Origin: Glutinoglossum americanum
Lineage: Eukaryota > Ascomycota > Geoglossomycetes > Geoglossales > Geoglossaceae
Assembly (NCBI GenBank): GCA_020080175.1
Contig: JAGHQL010000008.1
Coordinates: 124,001-188,000 of the forward strand
Reading direction: 5' to 3'
Length of the DNA: 64,000 nt
The translations under genes and the position numbers were made by a program. This document shows positions 33,399-45,064 of this stretch, in pieces. The stretch's first letter is position 1; each line of letters begins with the position of its first letter. Below the pieces are notes generated by a model. It saw only the letters and a program-made list of their open reading frames with translations. It searched no databases and was not told the origin of the DNA.

Positions 33399-34501
33399 CT
33401 GTTGTAAACCCGGGTTAGCAGTCTACTGGTTATTCCAACCAGACACAGCGTAGGGCAATGCAAGTAAAATCTGGTGAATACGCCTCTGAGATGCAGTAGA
33501 CGAAAAGTGTAACTAAAAGAAGGGTCTCGAGCAGCACTACCACATGCGGTTGAAAATGGGGGCGGAAGAGATATATCCAATACACACCTGCATGAGGAGA
33601 GATTAGAGCCCTTGGAATTCTAGGAGCCCCTCCACTCCCTATCATCTACCTATTCGCGAAGCCCTTTCTTACGATAGACAAATCTCACACACGGATACTC
33701 GCTGATTCGATTACCGAGATTGATGGTCTGGTCGGAAGCATCGCCACACCCAGAGTAGAATATAACGAAGAGGTAATTAAATCGGGGGTTGTCGGTGCGC
33801 GGACGCGCAAGTCGTTAGTGTAGATCTCCCAAGGAGGTTGAGATGCAAGTCAATATGTAAGAAGTTGGGTCGCCGCGGCTCAAACACGGTACGGCGCCAA
33901 AGCCAAGCTAGTTCCTATCAAGTGGACGGAGGCGCAATATGTGGAGTTCCGTTGGGCGCAGGACGCAGGAGGGAACTGACCGTCAGGATAACGAATAATC
34001 GCAGACCTGTGACCTGAGAAGAGTATGAGGATACGTGACCCAATCCCTTGTTTCCGCACGTTCCGTCAATTTACTGCCTCTCAACGACCCATCCAGTAGC
34101 ATGATTTAATAGATATTCACGGAGCATGCACATCAACCCGATAGTGCGACCACAGCTCTTTGGCTGTCTACGCCAAATCACGGACCTTCTTGTTCTGGCT
34201 ATTTTTGTTTCCGACCTCTCGTACTTGTGCTCCCGTACCCAACAAGCCCGTGAGATCGATCTCCCGCCTTGTGATTCATCCGCTACCGAGCCAATCAAAG
34301 GGCATAAAATATAACTTCCGAAGCGGCTCACCGCAGCACAAGCTTCTAAATGTTGGTGTCTATTGGGATCAACCATGAATTATCCATGACACTGAACGCG
34401 AAAAGATTACTTTTCTACAAACATAAAACTCGCAGTCGGAGTACAGAATAAAGATCTAGCTGTATCTGCAAATTCTACTATTATGCCCGCAAAAAATTCA
34501 G
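33399..34501. other. Upstream region of zds1 and 3' flank of kar2
   Basis: The first 250 bases probably contain the missing first exon and intron of zds1 (an ATG at 33645 opens 18 codons before possible GTGTGT or GTGTAT donors). From 33646 to 34501 I see no coding signal. Confidence 0.5.
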
Positions 34502-36855
34502 TTACAGCTCGTCATGTCCGCTCGGCTCATCGTCATCTGCGTCGGGACCCGGACCTGCACCGCCATAGAGCTTGCTAGTAATCGGGTACGCCACGCCACT
34601 CAACTTTTCCTTTTGCTCCATGAAATCCTCAGTTGTAGCGGTAGACGCGTTCTCGTCGAGCCAATCGGTTACCTCCTTGACAGCGTCGAGGATAGCCTCC
34701 TTATCATCATCGTCGATCTTGCCACCGAGGCCCTCCTCGTCGTTAACCTGGTTTTTTAGGGAGAAAGCGTAGTTCTCGAGCCCATTCCGTGCCTCAATCT
34801 TTTCTCGAGTGGCTTTATCTTCCTCGGCAAACTTCTCCGCCTCTGCTACCATGCGGTCAATTTCTTCTTGACTAAGGCGACCCTCTGTCAGACAGCACAT
34901 TAGAACTCTGCACAATTGAGGGTTGGTTGTTTAGTGAGTAATGGACTTACTGTCGTTGGTGATGGTGATAGACTCGGACTTTCCAGTTCCCTTGTCACCA
35001 GCCGTCACTTTCAAAATACCATTGGCATCGAGCTCGAATGAGACCTCGATCTGGGGAACGCCCCGAGGTGCTGCTGGAATTCCGGTAAGTTCAAACTTCC
35101 CAAGGAGATTATTATCCTTGGTCATTGAACGTTCACCCTCAACTGCGAAAGTTAGGATCTAGGAAAATACAAGCATAAAACGTCTTCAGAGCGGATACTT
35201 ACAGACTTGGATCAAAACTACTGGCTGATTGTCTGCAGCCGTTGAGAAGATCTGGGATTTGCGAGTGGGAATGGTTGTTCCCCTCGGAATTAGTTTCGTC
35301 ATCACCCCGCCGGTTGTCTCGATACCTAAAGTCAATGGGTTGACATCCAGGAGAACAACATCGCCGGTACCTTCCTCCCCAGACAGAACACCGGCCTGAA
35401 CCGCCGCGCCAAATGCGACAGCCTCATCAGGATTTATATTCTTTGAGGCCTTCTTGCCACCAAAGTACTCCTCAAGAAGTGCCTGAACCTTCGGGATACG
35501 AGTCGAACCGCCGACGAGGACAATGTCGTCGACTTCAGTCTTTTTAACCTTCGCATCTTTAAGGACCTGCTCCACAGGCTTGAGGGTCTTACGGAAGAGA
35601 TCCATGTTGAGTTCCTCGAATTTGGCACGGGTAAGGGTCTCCGAAAAGTCCTTGCCGTTATGGAAAGCCTCAATCTCAATACGGGTGGACATTTGAGATG
35701 AAAGTGTACGTTTGGCCTTTTCAACTTCCCTCTTCAGCTTGCCCATAGTCTTGAAATCTTTGGTGATGTCAACATCGTGTTTCTTGTTGTATTGCTTGGC
35801 GAAGTGGTTGATAACCCGTTGATCGAAATCCTCACCTCCCAAGTGAGTATCGCCAGCGGTAGCGAGGACCTCAAACACGCCCTTGTCAATGGATAGTAGG
35901 GAGACATCAAAGGTACCGCCACCAAGGTCATACACAATGATCTGGCGCTCATCACCAGTCTTGTCCAAACCGTATGCAATAGCGGCCGCAGTGGGCTCGT
36001 TGACGATACGAAGAACGTTAAGCCCTGAGATGATCCCGGCATCCTTAGTAGCCTGTCTCTGGTTGTCGTTGAAGTAAGCCGGAACGGTAACGACGGCGTG
36101 AGTCACCTTCTTTCCAAGGTATGACTCGGCGATCTCTTTCATCTTACCCAAAACCATGGCGGATACTTCCTCAGGGGTGAATGACTTTGGGGTGCCATTG
36201 ACCTCTACATTAATAGCGGGCTTGCCATCCTTATCAGCGACCTTGAAAGGAAAATGTTTGATGTCTTGTTGCACGTCCTTATCGGAGAATTTTCGTCCAA
36301 TCAATCGCCTGTTTGAACAAGATGTTAGTAACGACTTACTAGTGCTACTACGGAGTATATAAAGCGATTGAGTACTTACTTGACATCATAAATCGTTCTC
36401 ATTGGGTTGGCCGCGGCCTGATTTTTCGCCGCATCACCAACTAACCGTTCCTCGTCTGTGAACGCGACATATGATGGCGTTATTCGGTGTCCTTGGTCAT
36501 TGACAAGAATCTCCACTTTGCCTCCTTTCATAACCCCCACACATCTATGCGGAACAGCAGTCAGCAAAATGAACACCCATATTTGCGATATTTAGGCGGA
36601 AACACTGGATGCATACGAGTATGTGGTCCCAAGATCAATCCCAATGACTGCAGTGCTGGTTAGCATCGACTCCTCTTGCTCCCAGAGCGGCACAATCAGC
36701 CACTTACCTGTACCATAGTTGGCGTCCTGTAGTGGTGCTTGATCCTCTGCCGAAGCCTTTCCCATGAACGCCAAAGGAGCGACAAACACAAGAAAGAGAT
36801 AAAAGAATGCCGACCATCCGGCCGGTGACCCGGCCCACCTTGACCGTCCCGTCAT
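34502..36855 (-). CDS. kar2: ER Hsp70 chaperone BiP/Kar2
   Basis: Six exons on the minus strand, 36855-36708, 36647-36617, 36544-36380, 36308-35203, 35142-34951 and 34884-34502, give 674 aa. A signal peptide with a hydrophobic core ([16 protein letters not shown]) precedes the Hsp70 ATPase domain: [38 protein letters not shown]. The substrate domain follows ([45 protein letters not shown]). The protein ends GHDEL, an ER retrieval signal. BiP drives post-translational import, folding and sensing of unfolded proteins in the ER lumen. Exon 2 is a 31-nt microexon coding the phosphate-1 loop region, flanked by splices that restore [16 protein letters not shown] in phase. Expected unfolded-protein response control is known for the family; I found no clear UPRE upstream. 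Confidence 0.97.
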
Positions 36856-37896
36856 CTTCTATAGAGATTGAAAGGACAGAGCAAGAATATAGAAATATAG
36901 AAAGCGTTGTCGCCCGGACTGGCGCTTTAAAGAGAACAGGGAATATGTAACTGTATTTCCAAACTCCCGCAATACAGCTGCCTATCCTGGTTGAGGAAAG
37001 CGTATAACTGATTAAAGGTGGTGGTGTTGTAGAGAAGTGAGAAAAAAAAGGGACGGAGGATTTGTGAATCTTTTTGAAGTGCAGAAGCGACAAGGTGGCC
37101 TTTACAGGGCCCGCTACCGCAACGTAGCTTTTTCTAACGTTGGCCAATCACGGCTGCAGGACTGAGCCTAAACTGGCGATCCAAAACCCATCGCAGCTGA
37201 TGCGCCACAACCAAGAAACGCCCACTTCTCATCAAAGAACACCTACGCGATGTGAAGCCTTATGTAGGTAATCGAGCCGATTACACCTCTAAGGGCTATG
37301 GGCTACGGGTTGTTCTACCTTATAGGTAGAGTGGGGCTTTCAGCCCCACCAGCCCAAATACCAATAATACATAATGAATTGGGAAGGCTCAACAGCGGGC
37401 GAGCTAGCATTTTGGGAAAGTGCATCACAAGCGCACATCACATGTATGTACATGTACAGGCGGGTATGGGCTTCTCTCTCCTTCTGCCTCCACGGAGTCC
37501 CCTAATATACCTCGGGAGATGAGATTCCGTTAGCTCGTATTGAATTATCACTATCATCATCCAACTATGAGACACCGAAGCTAACTTAGTAATCCAATAA
37601 GTCGCCCTCACATTCGGGATGTCCTTATGTATGAACCTAATTCAGCATATCCCTACGCCGGAAACCTCAGCTTCCGCCCCGGTACTTAGCCTCCCAGGAG
37701 AGCATCGTACCAATCTAGGTCGCGAGACGTCTACATATTCCTCGACGTGTTCATCACATGTGGTTTGCTATGGCTTCCAAAAAGCCATGAGGGTATTTCA
37801 TTACACTTCCACTATCTAGTCAATAAATCTATGCATCTCGATTTCTATGATATGCCGTAACCCAATTTATTGTAGCAATGCCGTGCATGAAATTTC
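36856..37896. other. kar2 promoter and hbs1 3' flank
   Basis: This 1041-bp stretch holds the kar2 promoter on its left. On the right is presumed hbs1 3' UTR. An ATTGG/CCAAT element lies near 37141-37147 (GGCCAATCACGG on the plus strand), and a tight hairpin GTGGGGCT-TTC-AGCCCCAC at 37331-37349. No gene recognised. Confidence 0.5.
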
Positions 37897-40800
37897 CTAT
37901 TCCAACAAGCCCGCCGCAACAGTTTCTCCGCTTGCCCTCAGTATTACTCTTGTTGGAGCCTCCAATGGTACTGCATTTTCCACTTCGATCTTCACGCGGG
38001 CTAAACTCCCTGGTGGCACAAGACGTGGTTTTTTCTTGATGATAGATCCATTCCCCTTGTCTAATACTGCGATCAGACTTGTAATCCTGCCTGGTACATG
38101 TAGTCGGCCTCGATGGACATCAACATGCATTGGTGTGATGTGGTCAAAAGCGAGAACTTTAGCTGTGAAGGAGACAATATTTTTAATAGGGGATATAGAA
38201 GAACAAAGCACGTCTCCGGTTCTAACGGCAGCATTAGGAATATGGAACATCGGAATTGTTACATCAGACAAACTTACTTAAGATGTATGGGGTCGATTTC
38301 GCTAAGATGCAAAACTACATTCTGGCCCGCAACAGCCCAATCGCTCGGTTCTTGGTCGACTTCAATTCCCCTGATAATAGCCTTTTCCACACTGGGCATT
38401 ACCACTACACTATCTCCAACCTGGAAACTTCCCGAGTCGATTCGCCCAGACACAGATAGCGGATTTTGTGCACCACCCTTGAAGATGTCGTTAACTGTCA
38501 TCCGTAACGGCTTCTCAACCGCACGTCTGATAGGTTCTGAGTTTTCAAGCTGCTCAATCAGAGTTGGCCCGTTGTACCAAGGCATAAGGCCGTCCCCAGC
38601 TTTACGAACAACATTGTCACCAGTCAGTCCTGAACAGGGGGTGAAGCTGAGATTCTCAGAGCGGAATCCCGCCGTTGTTAAGAAAGCCAGGGTTTGCTGC
38701 TTAATTTCTAGGAATCTTTCATGCGACCAATCCGCCTATAAACAGTTAACCTTTGTTGTGACAAAAGATCTGCATAGGCCGGAAATACCGTGTCTAGTTT
38801 ATTTACTGCAATAACAATCCGTTGTACTCCCATACTCCTAACCAGCAACGCGTGCTCCTTTGTCTGACCGCGAGCTTGGAAACCGGACTCGAATGACCCT
38901 GTCGAGGCATCAATAACTAGAACCGCAAAATCGGCCTGCGATGCCCCCGCTATCATATTCGGGATAAAATCCCGATGACCCGGGGCATCAAGGATGGTAA
39001 ATCGTGTCTTTTCGGTTTCGAACTTATTTATGGCAACATCAATTGTAACCCCTCTGTTTCGCTCCTCGCTCGTCTGGTCCAATACCCAGGCTAATGCGAA
39101 TGACGATTTACCAATCTTTCCGGCTTCCTTTCGGAATTTTTCTATGGTCCGCTCGTCCACTACTTTCAAATCATAGAGCAATCGCCCCATGAGTGTGCTC
39201 TTACCGGCGTCAACGTGGCCTTCTCGAAATTAGCAATGCTCTTAAGTGTTAAACGATCAGAATCCCACCAATAACCACAAAGTTCGCTGCATTCTTTGTG
39301 TTTGCCCTCGCGTATTCACCCATGACATCTAGGTTCTTGGGTTTTACTCGTAGTGGCGAATCCCCAACCGATAGGTTGCTGATAGTAGTTTCGAGTTGCT
39401 TTGCAGCCTTTCCCTCTGCCCCCTGCTTTGACCCCGACTTGGTGCCTTTGGCCCCTACAACATGTCAGCACGTTAGGGCAAGGATCTCTGGCCTGCTCGT
39501 TGTACCTTTCCCGCTCCTTTTCTGTGCGGAAGTCACAATGTCGTCCGGGCTTGGACCTTTAAATGCATTGAAGTTAGTAAACCCCTCAGTGACGTACGGT
39601 AGTTTAAATGTGTCGTCTATCATCGATCCCTTCTGTTGGGTTCGGCCATCAAGTATCCCTCCAAGCATGGTAATAGCAAAAGAAGATGGCTTAGCCTGCA
39701 TATCTTCAGGTCTCATGTCCTTTGCCTTCACGGGTGCCTTTAGAGCTGTAACTTCCGGCTGTGGCTCTGGCTCTGGGCCTTTCAGTTCCAAGATCCCCCG
39801 TCTCTTAGCGATGTGCTTCCTAGCATCAAAGGCCCTGTTCGTTCTGTCATTCCCAACCTGAGTTTGCTGTTCTGGATGCGCTTCCGCCTCGAACATTCCC
39901 TTGGATTTCTGGCCCAACTTGGAAAGTAAATTGACAGAACTCGACTGTGGACGCCCCACGCTCTCTGTGCCGCCTGCCGTCTTTTCGTTTTGTTTTTTTC
40001 TGGCCGCAGCGAGAGCCGCGAGTTTAGACATCTTTCCGCTACCTATACTCGATGTTGGTGCCCCCGTGGATGAGGAGGAACCCCCCATAAGTCCTCCTCG
40101 AGGATAGAGAGATTCGATAACGATCTCGCCCCGCCGGTGGAGGGGAATATTGAGCCAGGGTGAATCTTGGAAGAAGTCGGAGGCCGAGAAAGCAGAGCAC
40201 GATACAGAGAATGGGGGTGAAGGGAGAGCTGGATGTGAACATTAACGAGTGATATGAGGTATATGGGTGACTAGAAGAGGGGTGGAACCCACGCGTAATT
40301 GAATCCTCAAATCTAGCGTGTAGTCGCTGAGGAGGCAGCGCCTAATAAATTTAAAAATCTTGCTTACCGTTAATTTTCTTCGAGGCCCGGCCCACGTCAC
40401 TCGCCCTACTTTCTTCCACTGTTTTCTTCTGCTTTGGTTTAGGTTTCGGTTTGGTCGCGTGGTGATCCGCACCTACGTGTGAGTTTTGCCTATGGACCAT
40501 TGCCGGTGCAAACGTACTGAGTAGGTATCTGACCGACTTTTCAATATCGTAGTAATAACGCCATAGCGCTTCTTCTATTGCCCTGTCTGTGACACCTGGA
40601 ATATCACCGCCGATAACCTCTTTAACTTTATAAAGTCCTTCGCGCATTTGTTCTGTGGGTCATAAGGGATTGCCATTAGCAAATTAGCCCGTATAAAAAG
40701 TTTCGCGCCTCCGTGAGGTAGGAGTGCGTGCCTTCGTCCTCGGGGCTTAGTTCTATCGCCAAGAGAACGTCAGCATTTCCAACTACTGGCATCATCGATC

Positions 40801-40932
40801 CTTAAAACCTGGGCAAGTCTTACCTCCGTCCCCCATTGATACGCCGCTGTCCTCCTCATAGTACTCGTCTCCATCGTAGGCATCTAATTCCTCATCTAGA
40901 TCAAGATTCCTAACAACGCGGTGTCGAGACAT
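37897..40932 (-). CDS. hbs1: Ribosome-rescue GTPase Hbs1, with Ski7-like region
   Basis: Eight exons, 40932-40824, 40752-40732, 40652-40368, 40228-39506, 39454-39269, 39219-38789, 38735-38278 and 38221-37897, join in phase to 845 aa. Hbs1 with Dom34 splits stalled ribosomes. The N-terminus carries the acidic start and Hbs1-N helix ([35 protein letters not shown]). A second conserved block is [19 protein letters not shown] and ESLYPRGGL, a Ski7-like motif, followed by [14 protein letters not shown]. The translational GTPase domain follows: P-loop GHVDAGKS at 442-449, [12 protein letters not shown] as [17 protein letters not shown], and NKLD. Domains 2 and 3 end with an EF-Tu-like barrel. Exon 2 is 21 nt and is followed by an intron that lacks any GT donor (apparent GC-AG). 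An alternative acceptor at 40043 would remove the Ski7-like block in frame. Confidence 0.93.
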
Positions 40933-41826
40933 TTCTGTAGTCGTGGTGCTTGTTCCCAAGGTGTTGTCATAAGTTTCCGTGTGCTTTCGCAGTGAGGTCT
41001 AGATGAAAAAGATGTATCTCCTCGGCCGTTCCTCTGGAAGAACACGATTAATTACATGCCAGCTCCTGCCAGATGGGTTAGTAGCAAAGGCTGTCCAGCC
41101 AGTCACAAGGAATCTGAGCAATTGTGGGGTTGGTATTGCACTTATCGATAAGGCACGCTAGTACCAATTTGGTACAGCGTCCAGCCAGAGAACCGGGAAC
41201 CAAAAAAGGAACCACTTCTCTTCCTATAGGTACTAGTTTTCATTAGGTTTTCCACCACCTTAGTAGGATGAGGATATGATATTAATTAAGTAGACTGAGA
41301 CAGTCGCTAGTCTAGATGCGCCCCGGAGAGAGGCAGTTGGTGCTCTGAAATTACGCTAACTATGGGAAAAGACAGCACCGGTTTCGCTCCACCATACCAA
41401 TATTATATATCTTACTGTAGTAAACAAGGGGGCGAGCATCGCTCCCGGACCAATGCCTACCACGACTAATTTCTTCCTGGCGTAAGTAAAGTGCTGAGAA
41501 AGATTTTGTATAACGAGGTTCGATCCTAACGATATTTTAGAGTAATTCAGTGACTAGTGAGCTCATGCCCATAGAGGCCGCCTAAAAAAGGATTACCCGA
41601 TGCAGCACGTTTTTACATTGTACACGCTTTTGGAGTCAACTAATGAGCAAAAAAGACAAAAGATACGAGACCCTAGCTGGACTCTCGGGTCACCCATCCG
41701 ACATGGAATAGATAATACTTCGTTGCTTCCGCAACAATCCAGAGACACATTGGGGCCAAAGATGGCCCAAACTAAAAATGATCCATTCAATACTCCATCA
41801 AGCACCCAACCGAAGATCACAACCCC
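40933..41826. other. hbs1 promoter and vps27 3' flank
   Basis: These 894 bases show no conserved coding sequence. A short plus-strand frame at 41600-41878 overlaps the vps27 3' end and has no family features. Confidence 0.5.
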
Positions 41827-44495
41827 TCATAAATCAATCAAGCTCTCCTCCAGAATCTTCGGCTGTGGCTGGTGCTGAGGCGCTGAGGGAAACGAGTCTT
41901 GCGTGTATCCATCATGCGATGACGCGGGTGCCATAGACTGTGGCACTACTGGCCATTGTTGCTGCCGATGATCTGGGGGAATTCGTTGCGGCTGCTGTAT
42001 GTATCGCGGTTGTTGATATTGCTGTTGTTGCGGTTGTTGTAAAGATGCTTGGTGGTGGTACTGCCTCTGTGGCTGCTGCGGAGGCTGCTGCGGAGGCGCC
42101 TGCTCGTACTGCTGTTGAGGCTGTCGTTGCGGCTGTTGCGGAGGCACTTGCTCGTACTGCTGTTGAGGCTGTCGTTGGGACTGTTGCGTAGGCTGCTGAG
42201 GAGGCACCTGCTGGTACTGCTGTTGAGGTTGCTGTTGCTGGGGGACTTGGTGATACTCCTGCGGCGATGGATTCTGTGCTGTATAGCGAGAGTCAGTCTC
42301 CTTGACATCGTAACTCGGTTCCTGTCCGTTCGTCTGCCGTGAACTCTGGTCTTGAAAATAAAACGAAGCAGCATCGTCGCCCTGCGGAGTCGAAACAGGA
42401 GGCTGAGAGGGCGTTAAGGAAGGGGGTTGAGAGGGAGCATGAGATAGAGTTGGCTGCTGTTTCGGCGTCTCAGTTTGCGGCTCAGATTGGTAGAGAGTGC
42501 TCTTCGGTTGCAGCGGGGAAATTGGATTAGCTTGGGGGCCAGGATCTCGTTGAGGAAAGGCGTTAAATTGCTGATACTGATGCTCAGTGGGTGGAGCTTG
42601 ACCATATCCAGGAGGTACTGACGACCGTTTATCATAGCTCGTATAAGTGGGTTGGTGAGGTGGATAGGTTACATAAGCGGATTGTGGAGGGGTGTAAGGG
42701 TCGGGAGATTGAGTATTAGCCTTATAGAATGACTCCACTCCTCCAGGGCCATTGGGAATGGTCGGAGGTATTGAGGGGTAGATGCTTGATGCCGGTCTCT
42801 GGATCTGCGGTTGCAAGCTAAAACCGCCAAGAGTGTGTTGGCTATAAGTGTTTGAAAGTCTCTCTTCTAGCATCCGGTCATAATATCGCACCACAGTGGA
42901 GAGCTTGGCGTGGAGATCAAGTAGAGTATCTAAGTAATGTTAGATCCGAATTCATTATTTATTTGCGGGCATACGTACCATGCTTGCTCATGGTCTCTCC
43001 ATATGTTCTAGCTAGTTTAGGCCTTAAGGCCCCAATACTTTCGTAAAGCTCCTGAATCTGTGGTTCTCTGAGAATAGTGCCAGGAGGCTGGTTTTGTAAA
43101 CGATCAACCAAGGTTGAAAAGAGATTGATATTCTCTGCTTCGACGGGTGTAAGTTCGTAATCGTTCTTGGGTAAAATAAAGTTAGAAGACCCGCTAGAAG
43201 ACTGTGCCGTCTGCTGTTTTAAAGTATGCGCATGTTTCTTCTTTTGCTCCTCCATGTCTTGAAGCGATGCCGCTATTGCTGCCTTTAGCTCAGGGTCATC
43301 CTCCTCGTCTTCATGCACTCCCCTCTTGTCGGTTTTGGTTGCTTCGTTCGCCGTAGCACTATGAGCTAATCCGCTCGCATTTCGCTGCGATTTAAGCTGC
43401 GACTGAGGCACATATCCTGCGCCTGAATGGCCCTGCACTTCCTCTAGACTCATCTCCAGCGCTCTCTTCAAATCCTCATCAAAACTTTCGTCAACCCTTG
43501 CATCACGGGGTTGCATGGAAAATCCACTGCGGTGCCTAGAGCTGTGATGGGCTCTGCTATTTGGCCTCTCGCCTGGCGCGGTAGCTGACCGGGATTTGTC
43601 TGTCAACTTCGCATAGCAGCCGTCGTCCACACGGACAGATTGCACTATTCCAAGGTGGGGCAGCGGAATCGTCTTGCTCGAACAAGATCCGCAGAACACA
43701 TTCCCGCAATTTCGGCAATGGTGTTTTCGGTTTGTAAACGTGAAAGGTGTCCGACATCGCATGCATACATCAGAATCTGTCCATTCTGGGGGCTAATTGG
43801 TTTTTAACGTTAGAGGGAGCTCTTCAATACATAATGTTGCTTCTCGGACAATTGTACTCACAGCGCTACTATCCAACATGCTGCTGACGATTTCAGTCTT
43901 TGGCGGAAACCTAAATCCCTCTCTTTGTAGCCCTCTGTATGTCTCACCAACGTATGAGAGGTCACTACGCTTCTCGGTAGCAGTAGCCCAAGCCTGTATC
44001 AGTTCTAGGATTTTGTTTTTCACGTCCTCATTCGCCGCCGCGCCTCCATATGCCTTGAGAAGCGAGACAAGGTTGTCCATGAACTCTCTGGAGGCAATCT
44101 CTGTAAGGAAATGAGATCCACCATTCTTGACGCAGGTGTCCGTCAACTATAAAGGGTATTAGCCTTAATGGCTCCACAACGCGGGAGCACAACAGCATCC
44201 TCCTACCTTTAGTGCAGCTAGCTGGACGTTCGGGTTCTTGTGGCCTATCCGCCGTTTTAGAGACCGCATGGCCTCCTTGGGTTGAACGCTCTTCGAACGA
44301 ATGACATCCGATATCTCTAAGTTGAGAGCTATATCTTCCCTGTCCTAGAAGTCAGCTTCTATCCGACTGGCACCCCTAACAAAATCTTGGATATCCCTAG
44401 AGATATCCCGCTAGTTCTAATACGTACAAGCTAGACGATGTTGCCCGCTCGATTTGCTCATCAAGAGCTGAGTTGGAGGCAAACCAGCCTGCCAT
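41827..44495 (-). CDS. vps27: ESCRT-0 subunit Vps27 (VHS, FYVE, UIM)
   Basis: Minus-strand exons 44495-44428, 44339-44207, 44146-43862, 43792-42979 and 42929-41827 give 800 aa. Residues 1-150 form the VHS domain ([37 protein letters not shown]). Residues 163-225 form a FYVE finger with [14 protein letters not shown] and FCGSCSSK, binding PI3P on endosomes. Two ubiquitin-interacting motifs lie at about 266-282 ([12 protein letters not shown]) and 328-343 ([14 protein letters not shown]). A GAT-like helical region for Hse1 pairing follows, then a 300-residue Gln/Pro-rich tail. The protein ends ESLIDL, a terminal clathrin box. In the FYVE domain the seventh zinc ligand position is Asp218 (RVDDGC where RVCDGC is canonical). 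The exon 2 acceptor was chosen to restore SSLEDIALNL. It is divergent from doa4, a partner in the same pathway. Confidence 0.95.
41990..42240 (-). repeat. Gln/Pro-coding tandem repeat in vps27
   Basis: On the minus strand the units code for variants of [14 protein letters not shown], two of them nearly identical (around 42095-42180). It looks like a coding minisatellite inside the disordered tail and is likely to vary in copy number between strains. Confidence 0.75.
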
Positions 44496-45064
44496 GCTGG
44501 AAGTAGTCGAAGCTTTGACAGGTGCGCGGCCAATGTGAGAACGATGTTACCCACCGCCGAGACGTCTCGCTGGTGATATTGAAATTATAGATGTAGAATG
44601 TGAGGGAAGTCGATGCACGAGTGTTGGTGATAAACTTAAGTCGCGGTGATGCCTAAGTTCGTTAAAGATGTTAATGACGAGGCCGCGCTATTCCTAATGG
44701 GGTATGCCATGCGATTTGAGCCACCTAAAGTCGTGGCTTGAATGTATGATCTCAGACGCGCGCGCAAGTCGCCTCAGAAGTAGCATCAATACATACTTCA
44801 GATACAGCGCTTTCCACCCATTCAGAGCAATACCGAAAATCCTTGGCTCAGACCAACGCATTCAGAGCTACATAGCGGCATACCAGCCGAGAGAAATTTC
44901 CAATTCGCGGACGCATTCTCTCGCTCATCCTTTTCGTCGTCATCCTACTATCTCTGGGGAAGACACATCCTGCTGATAATTGTGCTATTCGAGTTTTGGT
45001 GTTAAGCTATTCGGAGACGCAACGATATGCCCTGCTCAAGCCATCAAGCAGGAGTTGTACGACG
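44496..45064. promoter_or_regulatory. Divergent promoter, vps27 / doa4
   Basis: 569 bp separate the start codons of two genes acting in multivesicular-body sorting. No TATA box or known operator is obvious. The arrangement allows shared control but does not prove it. Confidence 0.6.

Noticed and set aside
41505-41545. GGTTCGATCC resembling a tRNA T-loop
   Set aside because: The flanking bases do not pair as a T-stem and no D-arm or acceptor stem is present at the right distance.
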